A stretch of 64,000 bases of DNA from assembly GCA_046331095.1 (NCBI GenBank), contig JAXLRM010000008.1, positions 62,001 through 126,000 of the forward strand, given 5' to 3'. Position 1 is the first letter of the stretch, and every line of letters starts with the position of its first letter. The position numbers and the translations under genes were made by a program. Below, piece after piece: positions 8,624-16,897 of this stretch. Under the pieces are notes generated by a model. It saw only the letters and a program-made list of their open reading frames with translations. It did no database searches and was not told where the DNA came from. This stretch comes from JAIBAC01 sp046331095. Its GTDB lineage: Bacteria; Actinomycetota; Acidimicrobiia; UBA2766.

Positions 8624-9278
8624 AGAGCCGGCGCACCTCGTCCTCGGAGTCGGGTGTCACGAGCGCGAGGACCTCGTCGCCGGCCTCGAAGACGGTGTCG
8701 CCGTGGGGGACCACGACGTGATCGTCGCGGATTATGGCCACGAACGTCGAGTCCTTGGGGCGACCGACATCGCGTACGCTGCGCTCGACCACGGGCGCGT
8801 CGAGGGCGAGCTTGATCTCGACGAGCTGAGCCTGGCCACCTTCGAGTTGTAGGAGACGCACGAGCGTCCCGACGGTCACGGCCTCTTCCACGAACGCGGT
8901 GATCAGATGCGGCGTCGACACGGCGACGTCGACACCCCAGGTCTCGTTGAAGAGCCACTCGTTCTTGGGGTGGTTCACGCGTGCGATCACGCGCTCGACG
9001 GCGAACTCCTGCTTCGCGAGAAGCGACACGACGAGGTTGTCCTCGTCGTCTCCGGTGGCAGCGACGAGGACGTCGACCGTTCCGAGCTGCGCCTCGCGCA
9101 ACGACGACACCTCGCACACGTCGGCCTGGATCCACGTGACACTCGCATGCGTGCGTTCCTGCTGGCGTGCGAGCACCATCGGATCCTGCTCGAGGAGGAG
9201 GACGTCGTGGCCGTTCTCGGCAAGGTCGTTGGCGATGAAGAGGCCGACGTTGCCGGCACCGGCGATCGCGATGCGCAT
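8610..9278 (-). CDS. TrkA-type RCK potassium-uptake regulatory protein (second of pair)
   Basis: 222 residues from ATG 9278. An N-terminal RCK_N Rossmann domain (MRIAIAGAGNVGLFIANDL, LLLEQDP, TWIQADVCE, VLVAATGDDEDNLV) is followed by a C-terminal TrkA_C domain (about residues 140-220). Such proteins bind NAD(H) or nucleotides and gate K+ channels or transporters at the membrane. The start overlaps the stop of its paralogue in TGATG, so the two are translationally coupled. The pair corresponds to the ceoB/ceoC (Rv2691/Rv2692) arrangement in mycobacteria. No TrkH/TrkG/KtrB channel is adjacent; the divergent KimA-like transporters are the nearest K+ carriers. Confidence 0.85.
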   Translation of the reverse strand: MRIAIAGAGNVGLFIANDLAENGHDVLLLEQDPMVLARQQERTHASVTWIQADVCEVSSLREAQLGTVDVLVAATGDDEDNLVVSLLAKQEFAVERVIARVNHPKNEWLFNETWGVDVAVSTPHLITAFVEEAVTVGTLVRLLQLEGGQAQLVEIKLALDAPVVERSVRDVGRPKDSTFVAIIRDDHVVVPHGDTVFEAGDEVLALVTPDSEDEVRRLFTGA

Positions 9279-9946
9279 CAGATGCCCCCACCCGCGGCGC
9301 CCGCGTCGAGCTGGGCGCGAAGATCGGCGATACTGTCGAGGTTCGCCATGAAGTGAAGCCTGTCGCCCTCCTGGCCCACGACCTTGTCGGCGGTGAGGTG
9401 CGCCTCTCCGAGGCGGGTGATCCCGACGAGCCAGTAGCGGCCTGGTACGTCGAACACCTCGAGTGGCTTGCCCGCCCACGCGTCGGGAAGCGCCATCTCG
9501 ACCACGCCGATGCGTCCGGACGGATCGATCCAGTCGGCGTGGTGTTCGCCGGGCATGAGACGACGCAGCATCTGGTCGGTGGTCCACGCCACCGTCGCGA
9601 CCGTCGTGATCCCGAGACGCTCGTAGATGACCGCGCGGCGCGGGTCGTAGATGCGGGCGGCGACATTGTCGACCTGGAACGTCTCGCGGGCCACCCGCGC
9701 GGTGAGGATGTTCGAGTTGTCGCCGTTGGTGACCGCCGCGAGCGCACCGGCGTCCTCGACGCCGGCCTCGACGAGCGTGTCCCTGTCGAAGCCGTAGCCC
9801 ACGATCGCGCGGCCCCCGTACTCGGAGGGGAGACGCCTGAACGCGTTGCGGTTCTTGTCGACGACGGCGACGCTGTGGCCCTCGCGTTCGAGGTGCCCGG
9901 CAAGCTCGCTGCCCACTCGGCCACACCCGACGATGACTATGTGCAC
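9278..9946 (-). CDS. TrkA-type RCK potassium-uptake regulatory protein (first of pair)
   Basis: 222 residues, ATG 9946. The RCK_N fold starts MHIVIVGCGRVGSELAGHLE with an intact GxGxxG nucleotide loop. VVDKNRNAF supplies the acidic residue typical of NAD binding, and ALAAVTNGDNSNIL closes the domain. The C-terminal half (from about residue 135) is a TrkA_C domain. It is probably a cytosolic ligand-sensing subunit acting with its downstream paralogue as a heteromer. It diverges from the KimA-like gene, with 132 nt holding both promoters. Confidence 0.85.
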   Translation of the reverse strand: MHIVIVGCGRVGSELAGHLEREGHSVAVVDKNRNAFRRLPSEYGGRAIVGYGFDRDTLVEAGVEDAGALAAVTNGDNSNILTARVARETFQVDNVAARIYDPRRAVIYERLGITTVATVAWTTDQMLRRLMPGEHHADWIDPSGRIGVVEMALPDAWAGKPLEVFDVPGRYWLVGITRLGEAHLTADKVVGQEGDRLHFMANLDSIADLRAQLDAGAAGGGI

Positions 9947-10022
9947 GGCCCCCTCGGTTCCTGAATCGGGAGAGGCGTCAATCTACTCACCCATGCCGTC
10001 GACCTCCGCCACCGAGATCTAC

Positions 10023-10052
10023 CCTGGGGACCCGGTTGCGCGGTCCCCCAGG
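10023..10052 (+). promoter_or_regulatory. Hairpin in the 5' leader of the first KimA-like gene
   Basis: CCTGGGGACC (10023-10032) and GGTCCCCCAGG (10042-10052) form a 10-bp stem with one bulged C and a 9-nt loop. It ends 26 nt before the TTG start. No U-tract follows. I could not fit it to the c-di-AMP (ydaO/yuaA) riboswitch consensus, so its role as attenuator or protein site is open. Confidence 0.4.
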
Positions 10053-10068
10053 CTGCGGGACGCATCGT

Positions 10069-10074
10069 GGAGGG
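10069..10074 (+). promoter_or_regulatory. Ribosome-binding site that selects the TTG start at 10079
   Basis: GGAGGG lies four bases before TTG 10079, whereas the upstream in-frame GTG at 10067 overlaps this site. The tandem paralogue starts with the same two residues (Met-Gln-Thr) after its own GGAGG, supporting this choice. Confidence 0.65.
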
Positions 10075-10078
10075 TTCG

Positions 10079-12472
10079 TTGCAGACCACAGACGAGAGCT
10101 CCGGGGCGGTACAGGCACGCGTGCAGGCCTCCGGCTCCGCACCGCAGCTACCTCCCATGGTCGACGCACCCGAGTCGACGTCGTACCGGATCAAGCGACG
10201 TCTCCTCGGCAAACCCCTCCACACCGACCAGCTCAAGCACGAGCGCCTCGGCAAGCCGACGGCGCTCGCTGTCTTCGCGTCAGACTGCGTCTCGTCGGCG
10301 TCCTACGCGACCGAGGAGATCCTCCACGTCCTCGTCCCGGCGGTCGGTCTCCTCGCGTTCTCGATCGTGGTGCCGGTCACGGTCGCGATGCTCGTCGTCC
10401 TGTTCTTCCTGATCCTGAGCTACCGCCAGACGATCAAGGAGTATCCCAGCGCCGGCGGCGCCTACATCGTCACCAAGGACAACTTCGGCCCCATCCCCGC
10501 CCAGGTCGCCGGTGTCGCCCTCCTGACCGACTACATCCTCACGGTCGCGGTGTCGGTGTCGGCAGGCGCCGCCGCGCTCGCGTCCGCCTTCCCCGTGCTC
10601 GAGGACTGGGTCGTGCCCCTCGCTCTGGTCTTCATCCTGTTGGTGGCCTTCGGGAACCTGCGCGGCGTCAAGGAGTCGGGCGTCGTCTTCGCGATCCCCA
10701 CCTACTTCTTCATCGCCAACGTCCTCATCATGGTGGCGGTGGGCGTCTACAAGGACCTCGTCGTCGGCCTCCCGCTCCAATCGGACTCGGTCGTGGGCGG
10801 CCACAACGTCGTCGAGTTCGGCGCCGCCAACGCGCTCGCCGGCTTCGCACTCGCCTACGTGGTCCTGCACGCGTTCGCGTCCGGTGGCGCCGCCGTCACC
10901 GGTGTCGAGGCGATCAGCAACGGCGTGCCCGCCTTCAAGCCGCCCGAGTGGAAGAACGCCCGCACGACCCTGGTGATCATGGGCGTCAGCCTCGGCACGC
11001 TCTTCCTCGGCATCTCGTGGCTCGCCCACGTGATGCAGGTGGCGCCCTACGAGGACGGAACACCCACGGTCATCTCCGAGATCGGGCGCCTCGTGTACGG
11101 GACGAGCGGGCTCGGTCAAGTGCTCTTCTACAGCCTCCAAGCGGGGACGATGCTGATCCTCGTGCTGGCCGCCAACACGAGCTTCGCCGACTTCCCGCGC
11201 CTCGCCGCATTCGCCGCCGGCGACTACTTCATGCCCAGGCAGCTCACCAAGCGGGGCCACCGCCTCGTGTTCAGCAACGGGATCGTCCTGCTTTCCACCC
11301 TCGGTGGCCTGCTCGTGATCGCCACGGGCGCCGAGGTGACGAAGCTGATCCCGCTCTACGCGATCGGGGTGTTCGCGAGCTTCACGCTGAGCCAGGCCGG
11401 CATGACACGCCACCACATCCGCAAGAAGGAACCGGGCTGGCGCCGCGGAGTCGCCGTCAACGGCTTCGGGGCGTTCCTCAGCTTCATCGTCTGCATCGTG
11501 ATCGCGGTGACCAAGTTCCTAGACGGCGCCTACCTGATCCTGATCCTCGTACCGATCCTCGTTTTCGTGCTGTTGCGGTTGAACCGCCAGTACGAGGGCG
11601 AGGTCGAGGTCCTCGAAGAGGACGCGGCAGCGGCAGCCGAGGCGCCGATCCTGCCGCGTCACACGGTGCTCGTACTCGTCGACAAGATCAGCAAGTCCAC
11701 GGCGCGGGCGATCCAGTACGCACGCACGCTCACGCCCGACGAGCTGCGCGCCGTCCACGTCGCCGCCGACCCCGACTTCGCCGACCACCTTGCCCAGCAG
11801 TGGTCGGAGCTCGCCCTGAGCCGCATGCCGCTGGAGCTGCTCGCGTGTCCCGACCGGCGCATCGACCGCGCCGTCCTCGAACTGGTCCTCGAGGAGGTCG
11901 CCGACGGCGAGACCGAGGTCTCGCTCCTCGTGCCGCGGCGCGAGTACAGCCGGCTCTGGCACCGGCTCCTGCACGACCGCACGTCCAACAACATCGCCCG
12001 TGCGATCGCACGCGTCCCGCACGCCAACGTGACGTTCGTGCCGTTCCACTTCGAGGACTTCGACCGCGACGGCCGCCCCGACCCGGTCCCGATCAAGGTG
12101 CAGGCGACACTGGCGACGCGCAGCCCCACCCGGCAGGCTCGGCGCGCGCGCAAGGACGGTGCCGGCGCCACCGGCACCGCCGCGACCGAGGCAGCGGGCG
12201 GGCTGACGCGGGTAGCCGACATCGTCTGGCGCGACCGCGTCAGGGTGGCCGGCGAGGTACAGGCGATGCGCGTGCGGCCCTGGCGCCAGAGCGCCTACCT
12301 GGAGCTGACCCTCGAGGACGGCACCGGGCGACTCCTCGTGGTCTTCTTCGGACGGCGCCGCATCCCCGGCATCCACGTCGGCACGTGCATGACCGTCGAG
12401 GGCACCGTCGGTGAGCACAGAGGCCATCTCGCGGTCGTCAACCCCGCGTACGAGATCACACTCGAGGACTGA
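10079..12472 (+). CDS. KimA-like K+:H+ symporter fused to an OB-fold domain (copy 1)
   Basis: 797 residues. Positions ~45-500 form a 12-helix APC-superfamily transporter closely resembling B. subtilis KimA. Shared stretches are RRLLGKPL, ASDCVSSASYATEEIL, ILSYRQTIKEYPSAGGAYIV, LLTDYILTVAVSVSAG, AVTGVEAISNGVPAFK and SLQAGTMLILVLAANT. The Asp, Tyr, Thr and Glu positions that I recall as K+ ligands in KimA are kept. Residues ~525-660 form a USP-like soluble domain (the c-di-AMP-binding region in KimA), with RREYSRLWHRLLHD. After a Lys/Ala linker, residues ~700-795 match the OB-fold protein usually encoded separately near trkA (VRVRPW-like, GRLLVVFFGRRRIPGIH, GTVGEHRGHLAVVNPAYE). Likely high-affinity K+ uptake at the plasma membrane. 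Confidence 0.82.
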   Translation: MQTTDESSGAVQARVQASGSAPQLPPMVDAPESTSYRIKRRLLGKPLHTDQLKHERLGKPTALAVFASDCVSSASYATEEILHVLVPAVGLLAFSIVVPVTVAMLVVLFFLILSYRQTIKEYPSAGGAYIVTKDNFGPIPAQVAGVALLTDYILTVAVSVSAGAAALASAFPVLEDWVVPLALVFILLVAFGNLRGVKESGVVFAIPTYFFIANVLIMVAVGVYKDLVVGLPLQSDSVVGGHNVVEFGAANALAGFALAYVVLHAFASGGAAVTGVEAISNGVPAFKPPEWKNARTTLVIMGVSLGTLFLGISWLAHVMQVAPYEDGTPTVISEIGRLVYGTSGLGQVLFYSLQAGTMLILVLAANTSFADFPRLAAFAAGDYFMPRQLTKRGHRLVFSNGIVLLSTLGGLLVIATGAEVTKLIPLYAIGVFASFTLSQAGMTRHHIRKKEPGWRRGVAVNGFGAFLSFIVCIVIAVTKFLDGAYLILILVPILVFVLLRLNRQYEGEVEVLEEDAAAAAEAPILPRHTVLVLVDKISKSTARAIQYARTLTPDELRAVHVAADPDFADHLAQQWSELALSRMPLELLACPDRRIDRAVLELVLEEVADGETEVSLLVPRREYSRLWHRLLHDRTSNNIARAIARVPHANVTFVPFHFEDFDRDGRPDPVPIKVQATLATRSPTRQARRARKDGAGATGTAATEAAGGLTRVADIVWRDRVRVAGEVQAMRVRPWRQSAYLELTLEDGTGRLLVVFFGRRRIPGIHVGTCMTVEGTVGEHRGHLAVVNPAYEITLED

Positions 12473-12636
12473 GGCGCAACCGGACACCTGCCTCGGCGTG
12501 CGTCGGCACCTACACGACCCGACCCGGAACGGGCGGCGCGGTTCGCAGCCGGGACCGGCTTGCGGGGGACAGACCGCCGCGGCTTAGGCTCGGCCGACCA
12601 GAGCCGGCGTGGCTCCGAGGCCGCAGGGCCCGCCAG

Positions 12637-12641
12637 GGAGG
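12637..12641 (+). promoter_or_regulatory. Ribosome-binding site for the GTG start at 12648
   Basis: GGAGG lies six bases before GTG 12648. The 175-nt gap before it shows no hairpin comparable to that of copy 1 and no terminator, so both copies may lie on one transcript. Confidence 0.6.
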
Positions 12642-12647
12642 ATCCGC

Positions 12648-14999
12648 GTGCAGACAGCATCACGCGTCGAAGCCGACGCGGGCGAGGCCGGTGCCCCGCG
12701 GGCGAGGGCGATACCCGCCGTCCCCGAGCCGGCGACGTTCCGGCTGAAACGCAAGCTCCTCGGGCCGCCGCTGCACACCGACCAGCTCGTGCACGAGCGT
12801 CTCGGCAAGCCGACGGCGCTCGCCGTGTTCGCGTCGGACTGCATGTCGTCCTCCGCCTACGCGACCGAGGAGATCCTGCGGGTGCTCGTGCCCGCCGTGG
12901 GACTGATGGCGTTCTCGCTCGTGGTGCCGGTCACGGTCGCGATGCTCGTCGTCCTGTTCTTCCTGATCCTGAGCTACCGCCAGACGATCAAGGAGTACCC
13001 CAGCGCCGGCGGCGCCTACATCGTCACCAAGGACAACTTCGGCATCCTGCCCGCACAGGTCGCCGGCGTGGCGCTGCTCACCGACTACATCCTCACCGTC
13101 GCCGTCTCGACCGCGGCCGGCACGGCTGCCCTCGTGTCGGCGTTTCCCGCCCTCGACGGCCTCCGGGTCCCGATCTGTCTCGGCTTCATCCTCGTGATCG
13201 CGTTCGGGAACCTACGCGGCGTCAAGGAGTCGGGGGCGATCTTCGCCGTACCGACCTACTTCTTCCTCGCGGTGATGGCCTTGATGCTGGTGGCGGGAGC
13301 CGTCCGCTACTTCACCACCGGCCTGCCGAGCTTCGACGGCGGCGAGGGCGTGCTCACCTCGGGCGGATCCCTGCTAACGGGCTTCGCCCTCGTGTACGTC
13401 GTCCTCCACGCTTTCGCGTCCGGCGGCGCGGCGGTCACCGGCGTCGAGGCGATCAGCAATGGCGTACCCGCCTTCAAGCCGCCCGAGTGGAAGAACGCGC
13501 GCACGACGCTGATGATCATGGGTGCCTGCCTCGGGACGCTCTTCCTCGGCCTCTCGTGGCTCGCGTCGCAGATGCACGTCGAGCCGTACGCGGAGGGGAC
13601 GCCGACGGTGATCGCATCGGTCGGCAAGCTCGTCTTCGGGGAGTCGCCGCTCGGTCACGTGATGTTCTTCGCGTTGCAGGCCGGAACGATGCTGATCCTG
13701 GTCCTCGCCGCGAACACGAGCTACGCCGACTTCCCCCGCCTCGCGAGCTTCCACGCGGGCGACTACTTCATGCCGAAACAGCTCACCAAGCGCGGCCACC
13801 GCCTCGTCTACAGCAACGGGATCCTGTTCCTGTCGGTGACCGCCGGGATCCTCGTCCTCGTCACGGGCGCCGTCGTCGACCGGCTCATCCCGCTGTACGC
13901 GATCGGAGTGTTCACGAGCTTCACCCTGAGCCAGGCCGGCATGGCTCGCCACCACTGGCGCAAGCGCGAGAAGGGCTGGCGCGGCGGCATCGTCATCAAC
14001 GGGATCGGGGCGGCACTGTGCTTCGTGGTGCTGATCATCATCGGCGTCACGAAGTTCCTCCACGGAGCATGGCTCGTCATCGTGCTAGTTCCGGCCCTCG
14101 TGCTCCTGCTGACGCGGCTCAACCGCCAGTACACCGGCGAGATCGACGTGCTCGAGGCCGACGCCAAGGCGGCCACCGAGGCGCCCATCCTCGCCAAGCA
14201 CACGGTCCTGGTGCTCGTCGACGACATCAGCCGCTCCACCGCACGCGCGGTCCAGTTCGCACGGAGCATGACTCCCGACGAGATCCGCGGGCTCCACGTG
14301 GCCGTCGACGTGGACGATGCCCGCGAACTCGCCCGCGAGTGGTCCGAGCTGTCGCTGTCGCGCATGCCCCTCGAACTCGTCGACTGTCCCGACCGCCGCA
14401 TCGATCGCGCCGTGCTCGAGGTCGTGCTCGAGGAGACCGCTGAGGGCGACACCGAGGTGTCGGTGCTCATCCCGCGCCGCGAGTACAGCCGGCTCTGGCA
14501 CCGGCTCCTGCACGACCGTACGTCCGACAACATCGCCCGCGCGATCGCACGCGTGCCCCACGCAAACGCGACGTTCGTCCCCTTCCTCTTCGACGAGGCC
14601 ACCGCCCCATCTGCGCCGGTATCCGAGCTCCCCGAGCTCGCCACGGCTTCGCCCGAGCGTGCCGCAAGGGGGGCCAAGGCGGCGGCCAGGGCAGCGGCGA
14701 GACTCTCCGAAGGGGAGTCACCCGATCCCGCGACCCCGATCCGCGACGTCACGTGGCGCAGCCGTGTGAGAGTCGAGGGTCGCGTGCAGTCGATGCGGGT
14801 GCGTCCGCTGCGCCAGACGCCGTACCTCGAGCTGACCGTCGAGGACGACACCGGGCGGCTACTCGTGGTGTTCTCCGGCCGGCGCAACATCTCCGGGGTC
14901 GACGTCGGGACACGCATGACCGTCGAGGGCACGGTCGGGGTGCACCGCGACCATCTCGCGATCCTCAACCCCGTGTACTCACTCCACGCGGCGCATTAG
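12648..14999 (+). CDS. KimA-like K+:H+ symporter fused to an OB-fold domain (copy 2)
   Basis: 783 residues, a tandem paralogue of the previous gene with the same three-part layout. The transporter core has KRKLLGPPLHTDQL, ASDCMSSSAYATEEIL, LSYRQTIKEYPSAGGAYIV, TDYILTVAVSTAAG, TGVEAISNGVPAF and ILVLAANTSYADFPRL. The USP-like domain has HTVLVLVDDISRSTARAVQ and RREYSRLWHRLLHD. The OB-fold has VRVEGRVQSMRVRP, GRLLVVFSGRRNISGVD and GTVGVHRDHLAILNPVY. The copies differ most in the N-terminal tail, in the loop before the USP-like domain and in the linker. Retention of both suggests different affinity or regulation. The polyprenyl synthase gene starts three bases after its stop. Confidence 0.82.
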   Translation: MQTASRVEADAGEAGAPRARAIPAVPEPATFRLKRKLLGPPLHTDQLVHERLGKPTALAVFASDCMSSSAYATEEILRVLVPAVGLMAFSLVVPVTVAMLVVLFFLILSYRQTIKEYPSAGGAYIVTKDNFGILPAQVAGVALLTDYILTVAVSTAAGTAALVSAFPALDGLRVPICLGFILVIAFGNLRGVKESGAIFAVPTYFFLAVMALMLVAGAVRYFTTGLPSFDGGEGVLTSGGSLLTGFALVYVVLHAFASGGAAVTGVEAISNGVPAFKPPEWKNARTTLMIMGACLGTLFLGLSWLASQMHVEPYAEGTPTVIASVGKLVFGESPLGHVMFFALQAGTMLILVLAANTSYADFPRLASFHAGDYFMPKQLTKRGHRLVYSNGILFLSVTAGILVLVTGAVVDRLIPLYAIGVFTSFTLSQAGMARHHWRKREKGWRGGIVINGIGAALCFVVLIIIGVTKFLHGAWLVIVLVPALVLLLTRLNRQYTGEIDVLEADAKAATEAPILAKHTVLVLVDDISRSTARAVQFARSMTPDEIRGLHVAVDVDDARELAREWSELSLSRMPLELVDCPDRRIDRAVLEVVLEETAEGDTEVSVLIPRREYSRLWHRLLHDRTSDNIARAIARVPHANATFVPFLFDEATAPSAPVSELPELATASPERAARGAKAAARAAARLSEGESPDPATPIRDVTWRSRVRVEGRVQSMRVRPLRQTPYLELTVEDDTGRLLVVFSGRRNISGVDVGTRMTVEGTVGVHRDHLAILNPVYSLHAAH

Positions 15000-15002
15000 A
15001 GA

Positions 15003-16049
15003 GTGGACCTCGACGCGCTCGACGCGCTCCTGACGGCGGAGGTGGACACTCTGGAGGCGGCGGCGCCGTCCGACCCTGCCTTCGCCGGGTTCTTCGGTGA
15101 ACTTCGCGACTTCCTCACCGCGGGAGGCAAACGTCTGCGGCCGCAGTTCCTGTGGTGCGGCTTCCGCGCCGCAGGAGGCGACCCGGGCGCGAGCGATGCC
15201 GTCCTGCCGGCGGCTGCCGCTGTGGAGCTCGTGCACGCCTGCGCCCTGATCCACGACGACGTGATGGACTCCTCGCCCTTGCGGCGCAACCGGCCGACGG
15301 CTCACGAGACGTTCGCCGCGGCTCACCTCGAGTCGGGTTGGGCAGGCGACCCGCGCCACTTCGGGCTGTCCGCTGCGATCATGCTGGGCGACCTCGCGCT
15401 CGTCGTCGCCGACGACCTGTTCGTGCGCAGCGACGTCGGGGCGGAAGGGCTCGCCGCCGCGTTCGTGGAGTTCACACGGATGCGGGTCGAGGTCGTGGAG
15501 GGCCAGTACCTCGATCTCGTCGACGGCAACCGCGCCCAGGGCGACACGACGACAGCCCTGCACGTGGCATCGCTCAAGACGGCCAAGTACACCGTCGAGC
15601 GACCATTGCGCGTGGGCGCCTGTCTCGCAGGTGCCGATGCCGCCGTGCTCGAGGGACTGTCGGACTTCGGCGAGCCACTCGGGATCGCTTTCCAGCTCCG
15701 TGACGACCTCCTCGGCGCCTTCGGTGACGAGGCCGCGACCGGCAAGCCGGCAGGCATCGACTTCCGCGAAGGCAAGCACACCTACCTCGTCGCACTCGCC
15801 CGCGAGGTCGCGACGCCCGAGCAGAAGACGATCCTGGACGCGTGCCTCGGCAAGGCCGACCTCGACCCGGCGGGAGTCGATGCGGTCCGCGGCGTCCTCG
15901 TCACGACCGGCGCCGTCGTCGCCGCGGAAGCCCGCATCGACGCCCTCGCCGCTCAGGCACTCGGCGTGCTGGCCCGCCTCGGGGCTCCGGCCGACGTAGA
16001 AGCGGCCCTCGCCGACCTCGCCCATCGCTGCGTCCACCGCGCGTTCTGA
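15003..16049 (+). CDS. Polyprenyl (geranylgeranyl-type) diphosphate synthase
   Basis: 348 residues from GTG 15003. An all-alpha isoprenyl diphosphate synthase: TAGGKRLRPQFL, the first aspartate-rich motif LIHDDVMDSSPLRRNRPTAHE, then SLKTAKYTVERPL and the second motif QLRDDLLGAFGDE followed by TGKPAGIDFREGKHTYLV. The second motif reads DDLLG rather than DDxxD, a variant common in actinobacterial IdsA-type enzymes. It condenses isopentenyl diphosphate with allylic diphosphates; product length cannot be read from the sequence. It sits directly after the second KimA-like gene and probably shares its mRNA. Confidence 0.88.
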   Translation: MDLDALDALLTAEVDTLEAAAPSDPAFAGFFGELRDFLTAGGKRLRPQFLWCGFRAAGGDPGASDAVLPAAAAVELVHACALIHDDVMDSSPLRRNRPTAHETFAAAHLESGWAGDPRHFGLSAAIMLGDLALVVADDLFVRSDVGAEGLAAAFVEFTRMRVEVVEGQYLDLVDGNRAQGDTTTALHVASLKTAKYTVERPLRVGACLAGADAAVLEGLSDFGEPLGIAFQLRDDLLGAFGDEAATGKPAGIDFREGKHTYLVALAREVATPEQKTILDACLGKADLDPAGVDAVRGVLVTTGAVVAAEARIDALAAQALGVLARLGAPADVEAALADLAHRCVHRAF

Positions 16050-16077
16050 AGGGCGCTCGGCGCTTCCTGCGACGGGC
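16046..16077 (+). repeat. Solitary relative of the 93-bp repeat unit
   Basis: TGAAGGGCGCTCGGCGCTTCC and the following GACGGGC closely match the first third of the repeat unit at 22111. As there, it overlaps the stop codon of the preceding + strand gene, so it may be a 3'-end element. The rest of the 81-nt gap holds nothing recognisable. Confidence 0.4.
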
Positions 16078-16130
16078 CGGAGACGTTCGGGGGTTCGCAA
16101 CGCCGCAGTCTTTGCTTGAATAGGTGTCTC

Positions 16131-16826
16131 ATGAAGCGAAAACCGAACGGGAACGACTGGCTCGTCATGGGCGGAGCGCTCCTGTGGGTCGTCGCGTTCT
16201 TCCTGCCCTGGTATCACACGACCACCCCGACGCTGTCACAACAGATCGGAGGCGACGTCGCCGGCGGCCTTCGCTGGATCCTCTTCGTCCTCGCCTTGGC
16301 CGCTCTCGCTCTCGGCGTGATCGTCTCCTTCGACCTCGTCGAGGTGCACCTCGGGGTGTCCAACGGCCTGCTCCTGATGCTTGCAGGCGCGCTGTTGTCG
16401 ATCGGCACACTCGTCTACGCGGTCTGGCCCCCAACGGGCTCGTCGTTCTCGTACGGGGTGTGGCTCAGCCTGCTCGGGGGCCTCGCCATCACCTACGGCG
16501 GGTTCGCTGCCCACAATGCCGAGGCGTCCAACCCGCACGCGGCCACGTCACGCCCGGATCTGCGCTGGACACCGCAGCCGCCTGCCCCGTCGACCGACGC
16601 CCACGACCGCGACACCACCTCGGTGGACACGAACCCGACCGCGTCCTCGCACCACAGGATCCCCTCGCGTCCACCACACACCCCTGTGCCCACACGCTCC
16701 CCCGAGACGCCGACCGCCCCGCCGTCACAACCGACTACCTCGGAGACCCCCAAGCAGCCCGACCATCCCGGCTACGGACACGGCCACGGCCGCGGCTACG
16801 GAGGCGGACGCGGCGAGGGCTGGTAG
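16131..16826 (+). CDS. Four-helix membrane protein with disordered His/Gly-rich tail
   Basis: 231 residues from ATG 16131. Four transmembrane helices fill residues ~8-130, each pair joined by short loops (WVVAFFLPWYHTTTP, ILFVLALAALALGVIVSF, LLLMLAGALLSIGTLVYAVW, VWLSLLGGLAITYGGFAAH). The last ~95 residues are low-complexity Pro/Thr/Ser/His, ending in a GHGHGRGYGGGRGEGW tail. The helix arrangement suggests a DUF-type envelope protein; no enzymatic motif. The His/Gly tail might bind metal or simply be disordered. It converges on sucD across 71 nt. Confidence 0.65.
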   Translation: MKRKPNGNDWLVMGGALLWVVAFFLPWYHTTTPTLSQQIGGDVAGGLRWILFVLALAALALGVIVSFDLVEVHLGVSNGLLLMLAGALLSIGTLVYAVWPPTGSSFSYGVWLSLLGGLAITYGGFAAHNAEASNPHAATSRPDLRWTPQPPAPSTDAHDRDTTSVDTNPTASSHHRIPSRPPHTPVPTRSPETPTAPPSQPTTSETPKQPDHPGYGHGHGRGYGGGRGEGW

Positions 16827-16897
16827 CCACGAGAAGATCACAAGGATCGAGTCACTGCTGCCGTTGAGCCTTCGGCCCGTGACCCGGGCGCATGGCC

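Noticed and set aside
12473..12647. Promoter or riboswitch between the two KimA-like genes
   Set aside because: No conserved hairpin, -10 or known riboswitch pattern could be identified in the 175 nt.
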